Source: Riptortus pedestris | Lineage: Eukaryota > Arthropoda > Insecta > Hemiptera > Alydidae | Assembly (NCBI GenBank): GCA_019009955.1 | Contig: CM032230.1 | Span: 30,603,501-30,667,500, forward strand | Direction of reading: 5' to 3' | DNA length: 64,000 bases | Shown: positions 42,815 through 53,343 of the stretch, piece after piece | Position numbering within the stretch: the first letter of the stretch is position 1 | Layout of the letters: each line of letters starts with the position of its first letter | Notes under the pieces: generated by a model | What the model was told of the DNA's origin: nothing | The model's database searches: none | The model's input: the letters and a program-made list of their open reading frames with translations, nothing else | Translations under genes and position numbers: made by a program

Positions 42815-43559
42815 TACCAATATACAAAATTCTAAAATGGTCAGGTAAAATTATAATTAAAAGTGTGTGAAAGTGAACTGACATCTATCCATAACTTAAA
42901 TACGGCTAGCCTTAGAAAGTTCAAATTTCATATTAAAGATTGCTGAAACCAATCGTACAGCCTAAGTTAAAAAAAAAAAAAAACCAAGTTAATTTCCAAG
43001 TATCACTTTTAATAACACTTTGTAAGGGATTTTCAGATTGTGACAGCTTGTGGAAAGTTTTATGTAACGTTGTAAATTTCCTGTTAGTGTTTTATTTCTC
43101 CTGGTGAGGCCGTCATGGTGCAAAGCTAGTTTGATAATTAAAAATTATTTTAATAATCTCTAGAAGTCATTCTTTTCTTGATCTTCTGTCACAACGATTC
43201 CTTCGGTGATTTTATACAGGGCAATATTTAACAACGATAGCACAACAGTCAGTTGTGCATTTCTCCTTTGAATTGAAATCGATTAAAGGGGGTGTATTAG
43301 ATGAGAGTGAAAATAAAATATCCAAATTTCTGGGAACTTGCTTATTAGAAGTATAACAAAATTGTGGAATTTTCTTTGTTTATCATAGAATGTTCTGTGA
43401 TATTTTTCTATCCGTTGCATTGAGTCAAGTTAATTAACTTAAATTTTAAGTGCATCCAAATATTTTATTTATTTAATTCAGTAGGACTACTAGGAATTCT
43501 TACGGTGCCAAACTCTGGGTTTTTACTTAGTGTATCAGCAGTATTAAGGGTTAAAAGGA
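42815..43559. other. AT-rich non-coding stretch
   Basis: Contains an A-run at about 42968. No gene or repeat ends. Confidence 0.5.
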
Positions 43560-44050
43560 AATTCCCTGGACGGTGAGTAGGCTTGATGGTTGTGTTTTAG
43601 GGCTTAACATCGCTTGAAATAAATCACGAGAGAGCTGCCCGACTGGTTACTTCCACGTAACTTTGATTACGGTGAGATTTGTAGTGCTGGCCCGAAAGAG
43701 AATTAGGTTTGGTCCAATGAGCATTTTAACATATTAACCTCGCACCCTCGCTGGGAGCTATGGGCAAAGTTATATTGGGGCCGAAATTTAATATTAGTTA
43801 ACACGAATTGTATTCATAATACTGACGTTTGGCCGGGCCCACAGCAGACAGTTCCATCCCGTATTTCATAAATCACGAATTCACCATTGTCTGATGGAGT
43901 TTATTTCTGCTCACACGTGCAGAGCGAGATCTATTATTGTTCGGCCGATACTAATGTACTCGGCGGCTCAGTTGGTAAAGTTTCCGAATACAGCTTATAA
44001 CCAATCGAACTTTAAGAGCTGCCATCAAACTCCAGTGAATTTTTTTTTCT
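43560..44050. other. GC-richer unique island
   Basis: CACGAGAGAGCTGCCCGACT, CGCACCCTCGCTGGGAGCTA, GACGTTTGGCCGGGCCCACA and ACTCGGCGGCTCAGTTGG occur in about 490 bp with no match to window repeats. The forward frame at 43894-44091 shows no domain. Candidate conserved non-coding block. Confidence 0.35.
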
Positions 44051-45054
44051 TTTCTTTTACAATTATGAAAATATTTTCTACTACTTACTGAAAACTATAG
44101 CAATATACTACATTTTTTTCCATAGTCGGTTAGAATTGGTTTTACATAACTCTGTATACCAGATTTTAATATTTAAGTCAGGTATTAAAATTACACGATT
44201 ACTTCTTTTTGTAAAACATTATTTTATTGTTCTGTAATTTTTGGTTGGATACATATAGTACTCATTCATTTTACATTTTCCTATTATATTCCTAAATGTT
44301 TGTTAATATAATTTCACCATATCATTGCTCAATTTCACTTTTCAAATACCAATAAATATGAATTTACTCATTCCCAAAATTGTATTTCTTCAAATATAAC
44401 AGAAGCCAAAACAATTAGTAATAACTTATACCTTATAACTTTTATATTTTATCAATTCAAAAATCAAATTCAATTATTAAATATTATATATGAATCGATG
44501 TCCATCGATCCTAATTAAGTAATGAAGAAAATATGTATGTATAAATAAATGTGTGTGTATTTTTATTTGATCGTTGCCAAATAAATATTTCCGTTAGATT
44601 CCTCCATAGGTCATTAAAAGTTTTATATTGATTTGCAGAGCTCGTCTTAAACTATTTTATATTTCTGCGTACTTATTAGAGGTGCAACAAACTTGTTATA
44701 AGCTTTTTTTGTTTATCATTAAATGTTCTATTAATTATGTTCTATGACATTTTTCAATCCGATGAATTGGAACGTAACTTAATGTTTTCAAATGCAATAT
44801 ATACCATAACAATTAATAATAATATTACACGTTACAAGTTTTATATTTTATCAATTATAATTATTACGTATTTTATTTTATTATGTGATGCAGGGCTTAC
44901 TATAATTTAGAGGAATCGTGCTTCGACCAGTTCACAAATCATCTGCTACTTTACGTAGATAAAAATAAAAAGATATTTAGGATTTTATCACCTTAATTAG
45001 CCTTAGTAGCAAAGTATTGGATATTTCATAAAGAAAATGATATTTTTTACGACC
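44051..45054. other. AT-rich stretch with an old HINE-like trace
   Basis: At about 44495-44640, GATGTCCATCGATCCTAATT, ATTTTTATTTGATCGTTGCC and TCCATAGGTCATTAAAAG match 46395-46530 and recall HINE landmarks, so a very diverged copy is likely. No gene. Confidence 0.5.
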
Positions 45055-45132
45055 ACTTTGTGCTAGTAAGGCCAATTGGGACGGGTTAGCTAGGTCGTTT
45101 TCTAGCGTGGTTCGAACTTGAATGATCCTGTT
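45055..45132 (-). mobile_element. SINE fragment
   Basis: GCCAATTGGGACGGGTTAGC, CGTTTTCTAGCGTGG and TCGAACTTGAATG are the minus-strand SINE body with deletions. Confidence 0.55.
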
Positions 45133-45136
45133 ATCC

Positions 45137-45565
45137 ACGCCGAGTATCCCTCTAACGTTGGAGTTTATTTAAATGTTGTGTGTTCCATCCATTGGATACT
45201 ACACACATTTCAGCATTACATTATAATATTTCTTATATAATAATTGTAAACATTATAGAACAATAAATTATTTAAATAAAAACAAAAAAAAAATAATAAA
45301 AAAGAAATAAAATAAAACATATGTAACATTACATATGTGTACAACAATAGGTGTATATATACAAAATGGTGGCCAAATCTTGATTAAATGCATTAAATCC
45401 GTTGTTGAATTTGAGTAAATTTTTCGGTTTGTCCGTTGGCCAAGTTCCGTTTTGTAAAGTAATATACTTGATGAGTTTTGCTCTTGGTCCGTCAAGTAAT
45501 GTACAGTCATATAAGAGGTCACATTTACATGTATTTGTGGTAGTTAGTTTAAATTTGTACAAGTA
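45137..45565 (-). mobile_element. LINE 3' end: ORF2 C-terminus plus 3' UTR, copy 2
   Basis: Minus-strand frame 45562-45329: TNTCKCDLLYDCTLLDGPRA, KLIKYITLQNGTWPTDKPK, NLLKFNNGFNAF, stop. This is the zinc-knuckle tail of an RNase H-type LINE and is clearer than in copy 1 at 2536. The first Cys pair is CKC. The 3' UTR matches copy 1 down to 45137 (GAGTATCCCTCTAACG). An A-rich tract at 45285-45315 marks indels between the copies. Confidence 0.72.
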
Positions 45566-45689
45566 ACTCTCCGTAGGTCCATGTCCTGATATAAATTGTA
45601 TTTGTTTAGAATTGCTAAGTGTTATTTTTTGTCTCTGGTATATAGTTGGTATCTACTTATGTAACTTGAATGATTTCGTAACTGTTACC

Positions 45690-45775
45690 CAGGTGAGAAT
45701 CGAGCTCACGGCTCTATATTTATCAGTGAGATCCATTAACTCACTTAGTTACTACTACTCTAACCCCATTTATTT
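45690..45775 (-). mobile_element. SINE head fragment
   Basis: TTACCCAGGTGAGAATCGAG, CTCACGGCTCTATATTTATC and CATTAACTCACTTAGTTAC are the complement of the SINE B-box/A-box region in a diverged copy. The tail is missing. Confidence 0.5.
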
Positions 45776-46254
45776 AAAAAAAAAAAATAATAGTCTATTC
45801 AAAATCTACTTTTCCGAAAAGTAAGACTACAATGAAGTGAATAATACAAAAAGTGTTTAAATATTAAATATTTCAGTGGTCTATAAATTATTAATGAAGA
45901 AGTTCATTGTTGCTATTAGGTTGGAGGCCGGTTCTCGTAATTTATAATGCATGACACTGATAGTTCTATGAAACTAGTGTTGCTCTTCGGTGAAATGGAA
46001 AATGCATATTACAAATTTATTGTGCTGTAATGGCCAACGCCATTTAATATAGTAAATTATGTAGTATTAAAAGGGGGTTGAATTTATCCTGCACGATTAG
46101 GAATACCTTGCCTTCATTGAATCAATTACAAGCTACATGAAATGATATTGGAAACATCAAGTGTAAAATACTAATGTATATATTTTTTTCAGAAAAAGGT
46201 CACTATTTAAGTAAACTATAAATTTGAAAAATTTTTATGTTTTAACAAGCATTA
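45776..46254. other. AT-rich non-coding stretch
   Basis: No features recognised. Confidence 0.5.
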
Positions 46255-46660
46255 AAAAAAATTGGATTCAATTTAACTTGTATGAAGCCATGATTTGGTT
46301 AAGAAAGAAATTTATTTAGCAACTTTCAAATTAAAATCACACGGGCTCATTTTCATGATATCACAGGCATTAATCGGATTTTTCGAAAACTTCTTTAGAT
46401 GTCCATCGATCTTAATTAAGTAATAAAGAAAATATGTATAAATAAATGTGTGTGTATTTTTATTTGATCGATGCCAAAAGTTCGGCAAATAAATATTTCC
46501 GTTAGATTCATCCATAGGTCATTAAAAGTTTTATAATGACGAACTCGCTATTATCACTCACAATTAGTTCTCAGTCTAAATATAATAGAATATGAAACAA
46601 CCCGTCCTGATTAGTCATTGACAAATAAAGTAGGTGTTAATGAATAATAATAAAATATGT
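46255..46660 (+). mobile_element. Old HINE-like element with SINE-type 3' tail, copy 1
   Basis: TATGAAGCCATGATTTGG, ATTTAGCAACTTTCAAATT, TCATGATATCACAGGCATTA, ATGTCCATCGATCTTAATTA and TTTTTATTTGATCGATGCC. Family-like landmarks are followed by CAACCCGTCCTGATTAGTC and GTTAATGAATAATAATA, which is the SINE tail. The same succession occurs at 47035-48015. It is too diverged to define ends. Confidence 0.5.
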
Positions 46661-46687
46661 TAAGATTGTACTCTACGTAAAAAGATA

Positions 46688-46905
46688 TTTTTTTTTATTT
46701 ATTTATAACGTCCACTTAGGCTAATTGGGACGGGTTATATACAGGTTACCACCCTTTTCTAGCCAGGGTGGGACTTAGAATGTTATTTAATGAATTTCGT
46801 CACTAAATAATTTCCTTTGCCCAGGCAAGAATTGAACTCGCCACTCTAGGATTACCATGTGAGATTAAAGGCAACGCTTTAACTCGCATGGCTAACCTGA
46901 GCGCT
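46688..46905 (-). mobile_element. tRNA-derived SINE
   Basis: A near-full-length minus-strand copy. The tail lacks the TTTTTGCAA segment. GGTTACCACCCTTTTCTAGC, GAATTGAACTCGCCACTC and AACTCGCATGGCTAACC are present. No clear target duplication (left flank is T-rich). Confidence 0.88.
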
Positions 46906-47034
46906 CCAGTGTCATGAAGCTTAACATTTATAGCCAATAACTGAATGTAAAAGGATTAATAAAACATTTAAAAAATGCCGCAGTAATCTAAGTACTTTAT
47001 AGAATATTATGTTTGGAAATTAAACGAAAACAAA

Positions 47035-48015
47035 ACCTTTTAATTTAACTTGTATTAAGCCATCATTTGATGAAGAAATAAATTTACTTAGCAACTTGCA
47101 ATTAAACTTTCCAGAGCGCATTTTATGATATTATGGCATTAATCGCAATTTCAAAACTTTCTGTGTGTGTGTTGTATGTATTGTTACGTTTATTAGAAAA
47201 TCAGTAATAAACGTTGTTTATTAGAGTTCTTTTGGATTGCAAAGTTAAACACACCTAAGTTTAATTGTTTTTATCACTGCACAATTTATTTAGCAATGCA
47301 CTACACACTTGGTTAATTATTACTCACAGTATGCACTGATAGCTTCATTGTTCTTCAGATTACGCAGTCCAATAATTCACTCACGATCACTGAAGTTCAC
47401 AAAAACACGGCACTGCACTGTCCCTCCCTTCGCGGAGTTAGCGGCACTGCACTGTTTTAAACACGGCACTATACTGTTCCTTACAGAGTCACGGCACAAC
47501 ACTGGTCTTCACATAAAACAATTTAGGACACTTCAACTAAGTCGCACTGAACGCACTGATGATCACTTGAAGACAGGAGAGAACAAATAAACTGACTCGG
47601 GTTGGGCAGGGTTCCTTATATCGTTTGTCGGCAAACATCAAACACAAGGTCCAGAAGGGACTTGGCAAGTTGACGAGAACAGTCGCGGCATGGGCGCCAA
47701 TAGTCCTTCATCGGTCGGCTCCTTTCATCTCCTTCATACTCCCCAAATACGTGACTATCTCTGTTTAATTTTTCATGTATTTTAATTTCGCAACAATATT
47801 ATACAGGCAATTTTTATTTGATCGTTCCCAAGTTTAATTATCACATCAACATTTCATATAAAACTATAGGTAGGTCGATTTCCTCAACGGCTATTGGAAT
47901 TTATTTAGCAAAGAACTCATTAATAGAATTCTCACCACATCCTGGGAAAAAATGAATAGTAGGCAACTTATTCCGGTTAGTCATAACATGAAGTAAACGT
48001 TAATAAATAACACTA
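47035..48015 (+). mobile_element. Old HINE-like element with SINE-type 3' tail, copy 2, split by solo LTR
   Basis: TATTAAGCCATCATTTGATG, TTTACTTAGCAACTTGC, TTATGATATTATGGCATTAA, a GT-rich spot, then the solo LTR. It resumes with TTTTTATTTGATCGTTCCC and ends in TTCCGGTTAGTCATAAC and AACGTTAATAAATAAC, the SINE-like tail. Order and spacing parallel 46255-46660. Confidence 0.5.
47182..47795. mobile_element. Solo LTR, copy 3
   Basis: TGTTACGTTTATTAG start, TTTAATTTCGCAACA end, shared interior (AGTTCTTTTGGATTGC, CAGTATGCACTGATAGC, ACACGGCACTGCACTG). Flanks are GTAT (47178-47181) and ATAT (47796-47799), a duplication with one change or a slightly different site. It sits in the GT-rich microsatellite position of the surrounding old element. 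Confidence 0.85.
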
Positions 48016-48241
48016 AAATATGTTAATCCGTTCCTATACGTTAAACGATTAAGGTAACATGAGTTGATATTGCAAAAATTATTTGTTAAATTGTTAATAT
48101 ATATTGTTTTAAATGTTCTATTAAAGTGAACTAAAATTATGATCTAACGTTATTATTTAATACTCAATGAAAAAAAAAACATTTAATTAGTTTGATCATT
48201 TAATTTGACTAGAACCTAGTAACATGAGGAAGGTATTAATA

Positions 48242-48453
48242 CGGGGTGTACAGAAAGTTCTAAGCCTGGTGAACTTATGATACCTCAGCAGTCAAGGTTG
48301 TTTGGGAAGGATTTGACAACAATTTTTTTGTTTTTAAAGGGTAACAGATGTTGGAAAATGCGGTGTAATAAGGGGGTTGCTGTTGAGGGGGAAAAAATTG
48401 AAAAATTAAAATATGTAAGTTTAAATCAGGCTTAGAACTTTCTGTACACCCGG
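48242..48453. mobile_element. Tc1/mariner-type MITE
   Basis: TA duplication (48240-48241 and 48454-48455). Terminal inverted repeats CGGGGTGTACAGAAAGTTCT and, inverted, CCGGGTGTACAGAAAGTTCT continue as AAGCCTG, so 26 of 27 bases match. The 212-bp element is non-coding; the minus frame through it is spurious. Confidence 0.92.
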
Positions 48454-48708
48454 TAAATAGCAATAAACTGCATTAAGGTTGTACTACGTACAATTAATAA
48501 TTACACATTAATATTAGTTTTATTCAGATTGGGGCAGAATGGAAGAGAGTTGCTGAACAAAGAAGAGAATGGAAGAGACTTGGAGAAGAACACTATTGAG
48601 CCAGGATTATACCTGAAATAAATTAGCAGATCTTCGAACACGAAAAATCAAAAAGAACTCAAAAGACCTCAAATTTGAAGTTGAATTTGTACTAGAGTTT
48701 ATCAAATA

Positions 48709-49449
48709 AAAAAAAAAGTCTGTCACGCATGGGCTGCGTAAACTAAGCAGATTTCCCACTCGAAGTATTACAATAGAGAAATCTGCCTAATAATAGGGGC
48801 AGTAGTGAGGAATCTCTAAACCTATTCACGAGGGACGAATAGTTAAGAAAACGGCCTCCAGAGCTCTCGGCGGAAAGTCCCGAACATAGCCGACTCCTGC
48901 CGACCACGCACACAATACAAATGCAAATATCTCGGTTAATATTCAAGATACAGAATAAATGTATAGAACAATTTATAGGAAATTTAATTTCCAATAAGAT
49001 TGGTTCTATATAAGGATCAATAAGAAGGCCAAGTCCTCTACTGGTTTTTCGTTAAACGTTCAATTAAAAAAAGTTCATCCCAAGCTACAATTAAAAATTG
49101 GATTTTTGGTTCAAGTAATAAGCCTCCAATACTGAACACAGTAAATAAATAGCAATTATCTGGTAAAAAAACTAATAAATATTTGTTTATGGAACTGTAA
49201 AATAATAAATGTATAGAACAATTTATAGGAAATTTAATGTGCAATAAGATTGGTTCTATACAATTTTTCGATCCGATGCATATTAACGGAGATATTTCGA
49301 ATTTTCAAAAATCCCCCACGTCTAAACCCTCCCTTCCACTGGTCTGATTTCAGCCATTAACTAACTTGATCTTTTTTTTTTAGATAAAACGATTAAATAT
49401 GAAGTTTGGTAACGATCAAACAAAAATTGCGACCGCTAGAGCGGTAACA

Positions 49450-49516
<67 letters not shown>

Positions 49517-49648
49517 TTTTGAACGGACCTCATTTTCGTCATCTCCTGGGTAGGATCGATGGACATTTGAAGAAAAATTTCGAAAATCGCGTCATGAGTA
49601 TAACCTCAATAGCTGATTTCCCTTGAGGGGGCATGAGTATGCTAAAAA
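48709..49648 (-). mobile_element. HINE-type element, minus strand, with internal insertion
   Basis: 3' end AAAAAAGTCTGTCACGC, hairpin ACGCATGGGCTGCGT, AAGCAGATTTCCCACTCG. The tail (GAATCTCTAAACCTATTCAC, CCAGAGCTCTCGGCGGAAAG) is shared with 50662-51336. The body in reverse leads to (TA)n (49455-49513), GTCATCTCCTGGGTAGG and a worn 5' end TATGCTAAAA. At 49014-49200 foreign sequence is bordered by two copies of AATAAATGTATAGAACAATT. Confidence 0.82.
49014..49202. other. Insertion in HINE bordered by a 60-bp duplication
   Basis: The HINE segment at about 48953-49013 is repeated at 49203-49262, with about 190 bp of unrelated sequence between. That insert starts with AAGGATCAATAAGAAG, also present near 508. 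No TIR is seen. Confidence 0.6.
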
Positions 49649-50004
49649 CATACTGTATCATCGTTATCTGAAATTATGCTTATACAAATGAAGGTATTAT
49701 TTATTTATTTAATTTTTATTCAGATTGAAGTGGACGCAGGTTGGGTTTTTCAGTCGATGTCTTCACTCTCTGTACTTTCTCAACTGGAGTCCTTCAAACT
49801 CATCCGAGATTGAGTTTCAACTCTAACTTATACATGGTTTGGCCTGAGTCTTAAATAACTTATTTGTTTGTTAGCTGGGGAGAGTGCTTGTCCTTGAAGG
49901 TTGGATTTGAACTCGAGGCCTTTCTGGAACGAGGTTAAACTCGGTTGGGAATGATCGGTAAGTGGATGGGTGACCGGCCTCTACGTTACTAAATACATAA
50001 TTAC

Positions 50005-50290
50005 AGAAGTCCTTCACGCAGGGGCTGCGTAAACTTAGCAGACTCACCAAGTGCCGATCACTGGTAATGTCAAATCTTGTAATATTATTTATTCCTAAAA
50101 CTTCATCCTTTTTTCCTTCCTTTAATACGAAAAACACGCATGGAACAAAATTTGTGGAACATCAATCGATAAAAAAGGTTTGGTTCTATAAAGTTTTTCT
50201 ATCTGATTATAACGGAGATATTTCGAAGTTTTACATCTCCTCCCCTATTCCTAGTCCGATTTCATCCCTTAACTACTATGAACAAAACTC
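50005..50290 (-). mobile_element. HINE 3' part, minus strand, diverged
   Basis: AGAAGTCCTTCACGCAGGGG, CTGCGTAAACTTAGCAGACT, then TGGTTCTATAAAGTTTTTC, ATAACGGAGATATTTCGAAG and GTCCGATTTCATCCCTTAAC. The 5' half is missing and the middle is heavily altered. Confidence 0.7.
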
Positions 50291-50661
50291 ATATTGTCCT
50301 GAGATGCCATGTGGTATGTTATAGTAGATTTTAGATTTATTTATTTATGGATATCAAATCAAAGATGATTTGCCCTATAAAAAGTCAAAAATTGTACAAT
50401 GTAAAACAACAATAGAAATAACAACAAGTAACAATAACAAATAAAAATAAATGAACATTTTACAGATAAATATAGTACTTAATTTAAGTAATTATAATCA
50501 GAATATTAAGAAAAGAAATTTAGAAATAACGAATTGTCAAAGTAAAAATAAAGAATAGAGGTATAAATGAAGTCATTTGAGTGGCATTTCATGGAATTTT
50601 ACCAATAAGTTTTAAGCCACCAAGAGTCCCAAGGTTTTAGGATGTATACCAATATTCTAAT
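50291..50661. other. AT-rich non-coding stretch
   Basis: A-rich, no gene or repeat ends. Confidence 0.5.
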
Positions 50662-50787
50662 AGCTATTTACGTGTGGAAATCAGCTATTGAGGACGTACT
50701 CATGACGCGAGTTTCGAAAAATTTCTTCAAATGTCCATCGATCCTCCCCAGGAGATGACGAAAATGAGGTCCGATCTAAATTATATA

Positions 50788-50837
<50 letters not shown>

Positions 50838-51336
50838 GTATATTTGTCTGTTAACGCTCTAGCGGTCGTAATTTTTGTTTGATCGTTACCAAACTCGGAA
50901 TTTAATCGTTTTATGTAAAAAGGAAGATCAAGTTCGTTAATGGCTGAAATCGGACCAGTGGGAGGGGGGTTTAGAGGGGAGATTTTTGAAAATTCAAAAT
51001 ATCTCCGTTATTATGCGTCGGATCGAAAAATTGTATAGAATCAATCTTATTGTAAATTAAATTTACTATAAATATTGTTCTATACATTTATTCTGTATCT
51101 TGAATATTAACCGAGATATTTGCATTTGTATTTTGTGTGGACGGCAGGACACCAGCCATGATCCGGACTTTCCGCCGAGAGCTCTCTGGTGGCCGTTTCC
51201 GGAACTATTCGTCCCTCGTGAATAGGTTTAGAGATCCCTTCCTACTACAGCTGTTATTGGGCAGATTTCTCTACTGTAAAACATCACGTGGGAAATCTGC
51301 TTAGTTTACGCAGCCCCTGCGTGACGGACTTTTTTT
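50662..51336 (+). mobile_element. HINE-type element, complete, plus strand
   Basis: Worn 5' end AGCTATTTACGTGTGGAAAT, GTACTCATGACGCGAG, ATCCTCCCCAGGAGATGACG, (TA)n at 50781-50834, full body, subfamily tail (TTTCCGCCGAGAGCTCTCTG, CCCTCGTGAATAGGTTTAG), CACGTGGGAAATCTGCT, perfect stem-loop ACGCAG CCC CTGCGT and GACGGAC with a T-run. The tail matches 48709-49648, so these two form one subfamily in opposite orientation about 1 kb apart. Confidence 0.87.
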
Positions 51337-51796
51337 CTTGCCTCATGTTTTCTATGCGAGTTGCATACCATAATTTAATTTCTGTAATATTAGTCTGAAT
51401 GAATTTTTGAATGAGCTGTTTATTGCGAAAGTAATTTTTCTCTTTACGTAGTACAAATTGATCTTCCAATAAAATTTTTTGTTCAAGATAAATCATTGCA
51501 TTTAGATCCGTTCAAATATCCAACATAACCTTCTAAACAATTTCAAATTTTAGTCTTATTTCTCTAAGATCTATTTGAGTTTGAGCGTTCACAAGAGTTA
51601 CTGTAAAGTAATGTATCGCCAATCATTGTTCGTATCAACTAGAAATATTAATTAAAATAATGTTCAATAAACGACCTTTGATCCGCATTTTATTCAATAA
51701 AATTATTTAGATTTACCAATTAAATATTAAAATTAGTTTTAAAAAAAAATTCCCTGAAATCAAAAATTTAATATAAATTTTCTTTTATACAATAAT
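51337..51796. other. AT-rich non-coding stretch
   Basis: No gene; the minus frame 51496-51284 starts inside the HINE end and is spurious. Confidence 0.5.
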
Positions 51797-51990
51797 CATG
51801 ACTTAATGATACGTTCACCTTTATCTCGCATAGTAAACCTAGAGTGGAGAGTTCGATTCTCGCCCGGGCAAGGAAATTATTTAGTGACGATTTTCATTAA
51901 ATAACATTCTAAAATCCCACCCTGGCTAGAAACTTTAGATAGCCCGTCCCAATTAGCCTAAGTTGCAAAAAATGGACGTTAATAAATAAT
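51797..51990 (+). mobile_element. tRNA-derived SINE, plus strand, head-truncated
   Basis: Begins in the region between the A- and B-boxes (ACGTTCACCTTTATCTCGC). It contains the B-box AGAGTTCGATTCTCGCC, the body TCCCACCCTGGCTAGAAAC and GCCCGTCCCAATTAGCC, and the tail AATGGACGTTAATAAATAAT with (AAT)n. Confidence 0.88.
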
Positions 51991-52379
51991 AATAATAATA
52001 CATTTCATTACTGCTTACTAATTTTGAAGTTCCTAAAATTACATTTAAGGAATGTAATTTAAATGTGATGTAACGTACATCTTGCGTTTTTTAATATAGT
52101 AATTAATTTATTTTGTGCATTTTATTATATGTTAAATATTTTTCAATTTTGTAATATTGTAAGTAAGAAATTAATTTTATTTGATTTAAATGTCTTCATC
52201 ATATTTTTTCTCGTAAAGAAATTTGAAATCCTTGGAAGATGACTATTTAAAATTAAAAATATGTCGGACATTTCCTCTCGTTTAAAATTGTTATATTAAG
52301 TTTTATTAAAATAATGAATAAATGTTTGTTTACGTGTTTTTGTTTGCATTTCCTTTAAAGAGATTAGAAATGATAATCT
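51991..52379. other. AT-rich non-coding stretch
   Basis: No features recognised. Confidence 0.5.
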
Positions 52380-52740
52380 TTTTCCAACAAAGAGGAAACC
52401 GTGATACAACAACAATTGCATTAAGGACTGTTGTAGGCTACTCGCTTTGTTGACAGTAGCAACTCGTTCACTTGGCCCGAGAAGACTCCAATTATACGAG
52501 ATGCTACGGTTTAATCGTGGCTGTCCTCTGCTAGGAAATATGATTATGAGATAGTCCTGGGCTTGTAGTAAGCACTAGATCCCTGTTAATCCGGGCGGGA
52601 CAAGACTGCTATCTTGGCAAATGCTGTTAATTGCATCCTCCTCCCCCATCCCTCTGCTACCGGTCTATTATCTGGGCCGATACTTTCAGCTGATTTCATC
52701 AACTGAGGTCGCACTCGGGAGGTGATTACTAAAGAAAAAG
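52380..52740. other. GC-richer unique island
   Basis: GGCTACTCGCTTTGTTGAC, AACTCGTTCACTTGGCCCG, TTAATCGTGGCTGTCCTCTG, AATCCGGGCGGGACAAGAC and CTCCCCCATCCCTCTGC. The minus-strand frame here has no domain. It may be a conserved non-coding block ending where a HINE begins. Confidence 0.35.
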
Positions 52741-52774
52741 ATACTCGAATGTCCACAGATTCTGAATTCCATTT

Positions 52775-52873
52775 TCGCATATTTCCCCCAAGGGAAGTCC
52801 GCTATTGAGGCCGAACTCTACAAATGGACATCCTACCTAGAGATGACAAAAATTGGGTCCGTTCAGAATCGTA

Positions 52874-52918
<45 letters not shown>

Positions 52919-53343
52919 GCTCTAGAAGTCGCCAAAATTCGATATACAAACGTTTCAAGAAAAAGTTAAGATCAAGTTCGTTAACGGCTGTAATCGGACC
53001 GGGGGGGGGGGTCTTAAGAGAAGAAGAATTTTGAAAATTCGAAATGTCTCTGTTACTATATGTCGGATCGAAAAATTGTGTAGAATATTCTTATGGCGAA
53101 TTAAATGCACTATATTATTATTATTTATTCGTTCACTTTTTGCAACTCAGGCTAATTGAGACGGGTTAAAATGCACTATAAATATTGCATATACATTTAT
53201 TCAATATTAATCGAGATATTTGCTCCTACTCCTACTCATGTCATATAAACAATACTCTGTGGTACAATAACTTTCATTGAACCTTAAATACCAAATATTG
53301 TTTTCAATAGAGCTTTATTATAAGAGATACTTGGAAATATGTT
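52775..53343 (+). mobile_element. HINE-type element, plus strand, 3'-truncated
   Basis: ATATTTCCCCCAAGGGAAGT, ACATCCTACCTAGAGATGAC, (TA)n at 52875-52917, AGTTCGTTAACGGCTG, a G-run and GTCGGATCGAAAAATTG. A 54-bp SINE tail is inserted at 53113-53166. The element follows the long subfamily (TCATATAAACAATACTCTG, GAGCTTTATTATAAGAGATA) and breaks off near 53343 against an inverted copy. Confidence 0.75.
53112..53166 (-). mobile_element. SINE tail fragment with 12-bp target duplication
   Basis: Only the last 50 or so bases of the SINE are present (TTATTATTATTTATTCGTTC, TTTTTGCAACTCAGGC, GAGACGGGTTA). AAATGCACTATA stands on both sides. This marks an insertion 5'-truncated during reverse transcription. 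Confidence 0.9.
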
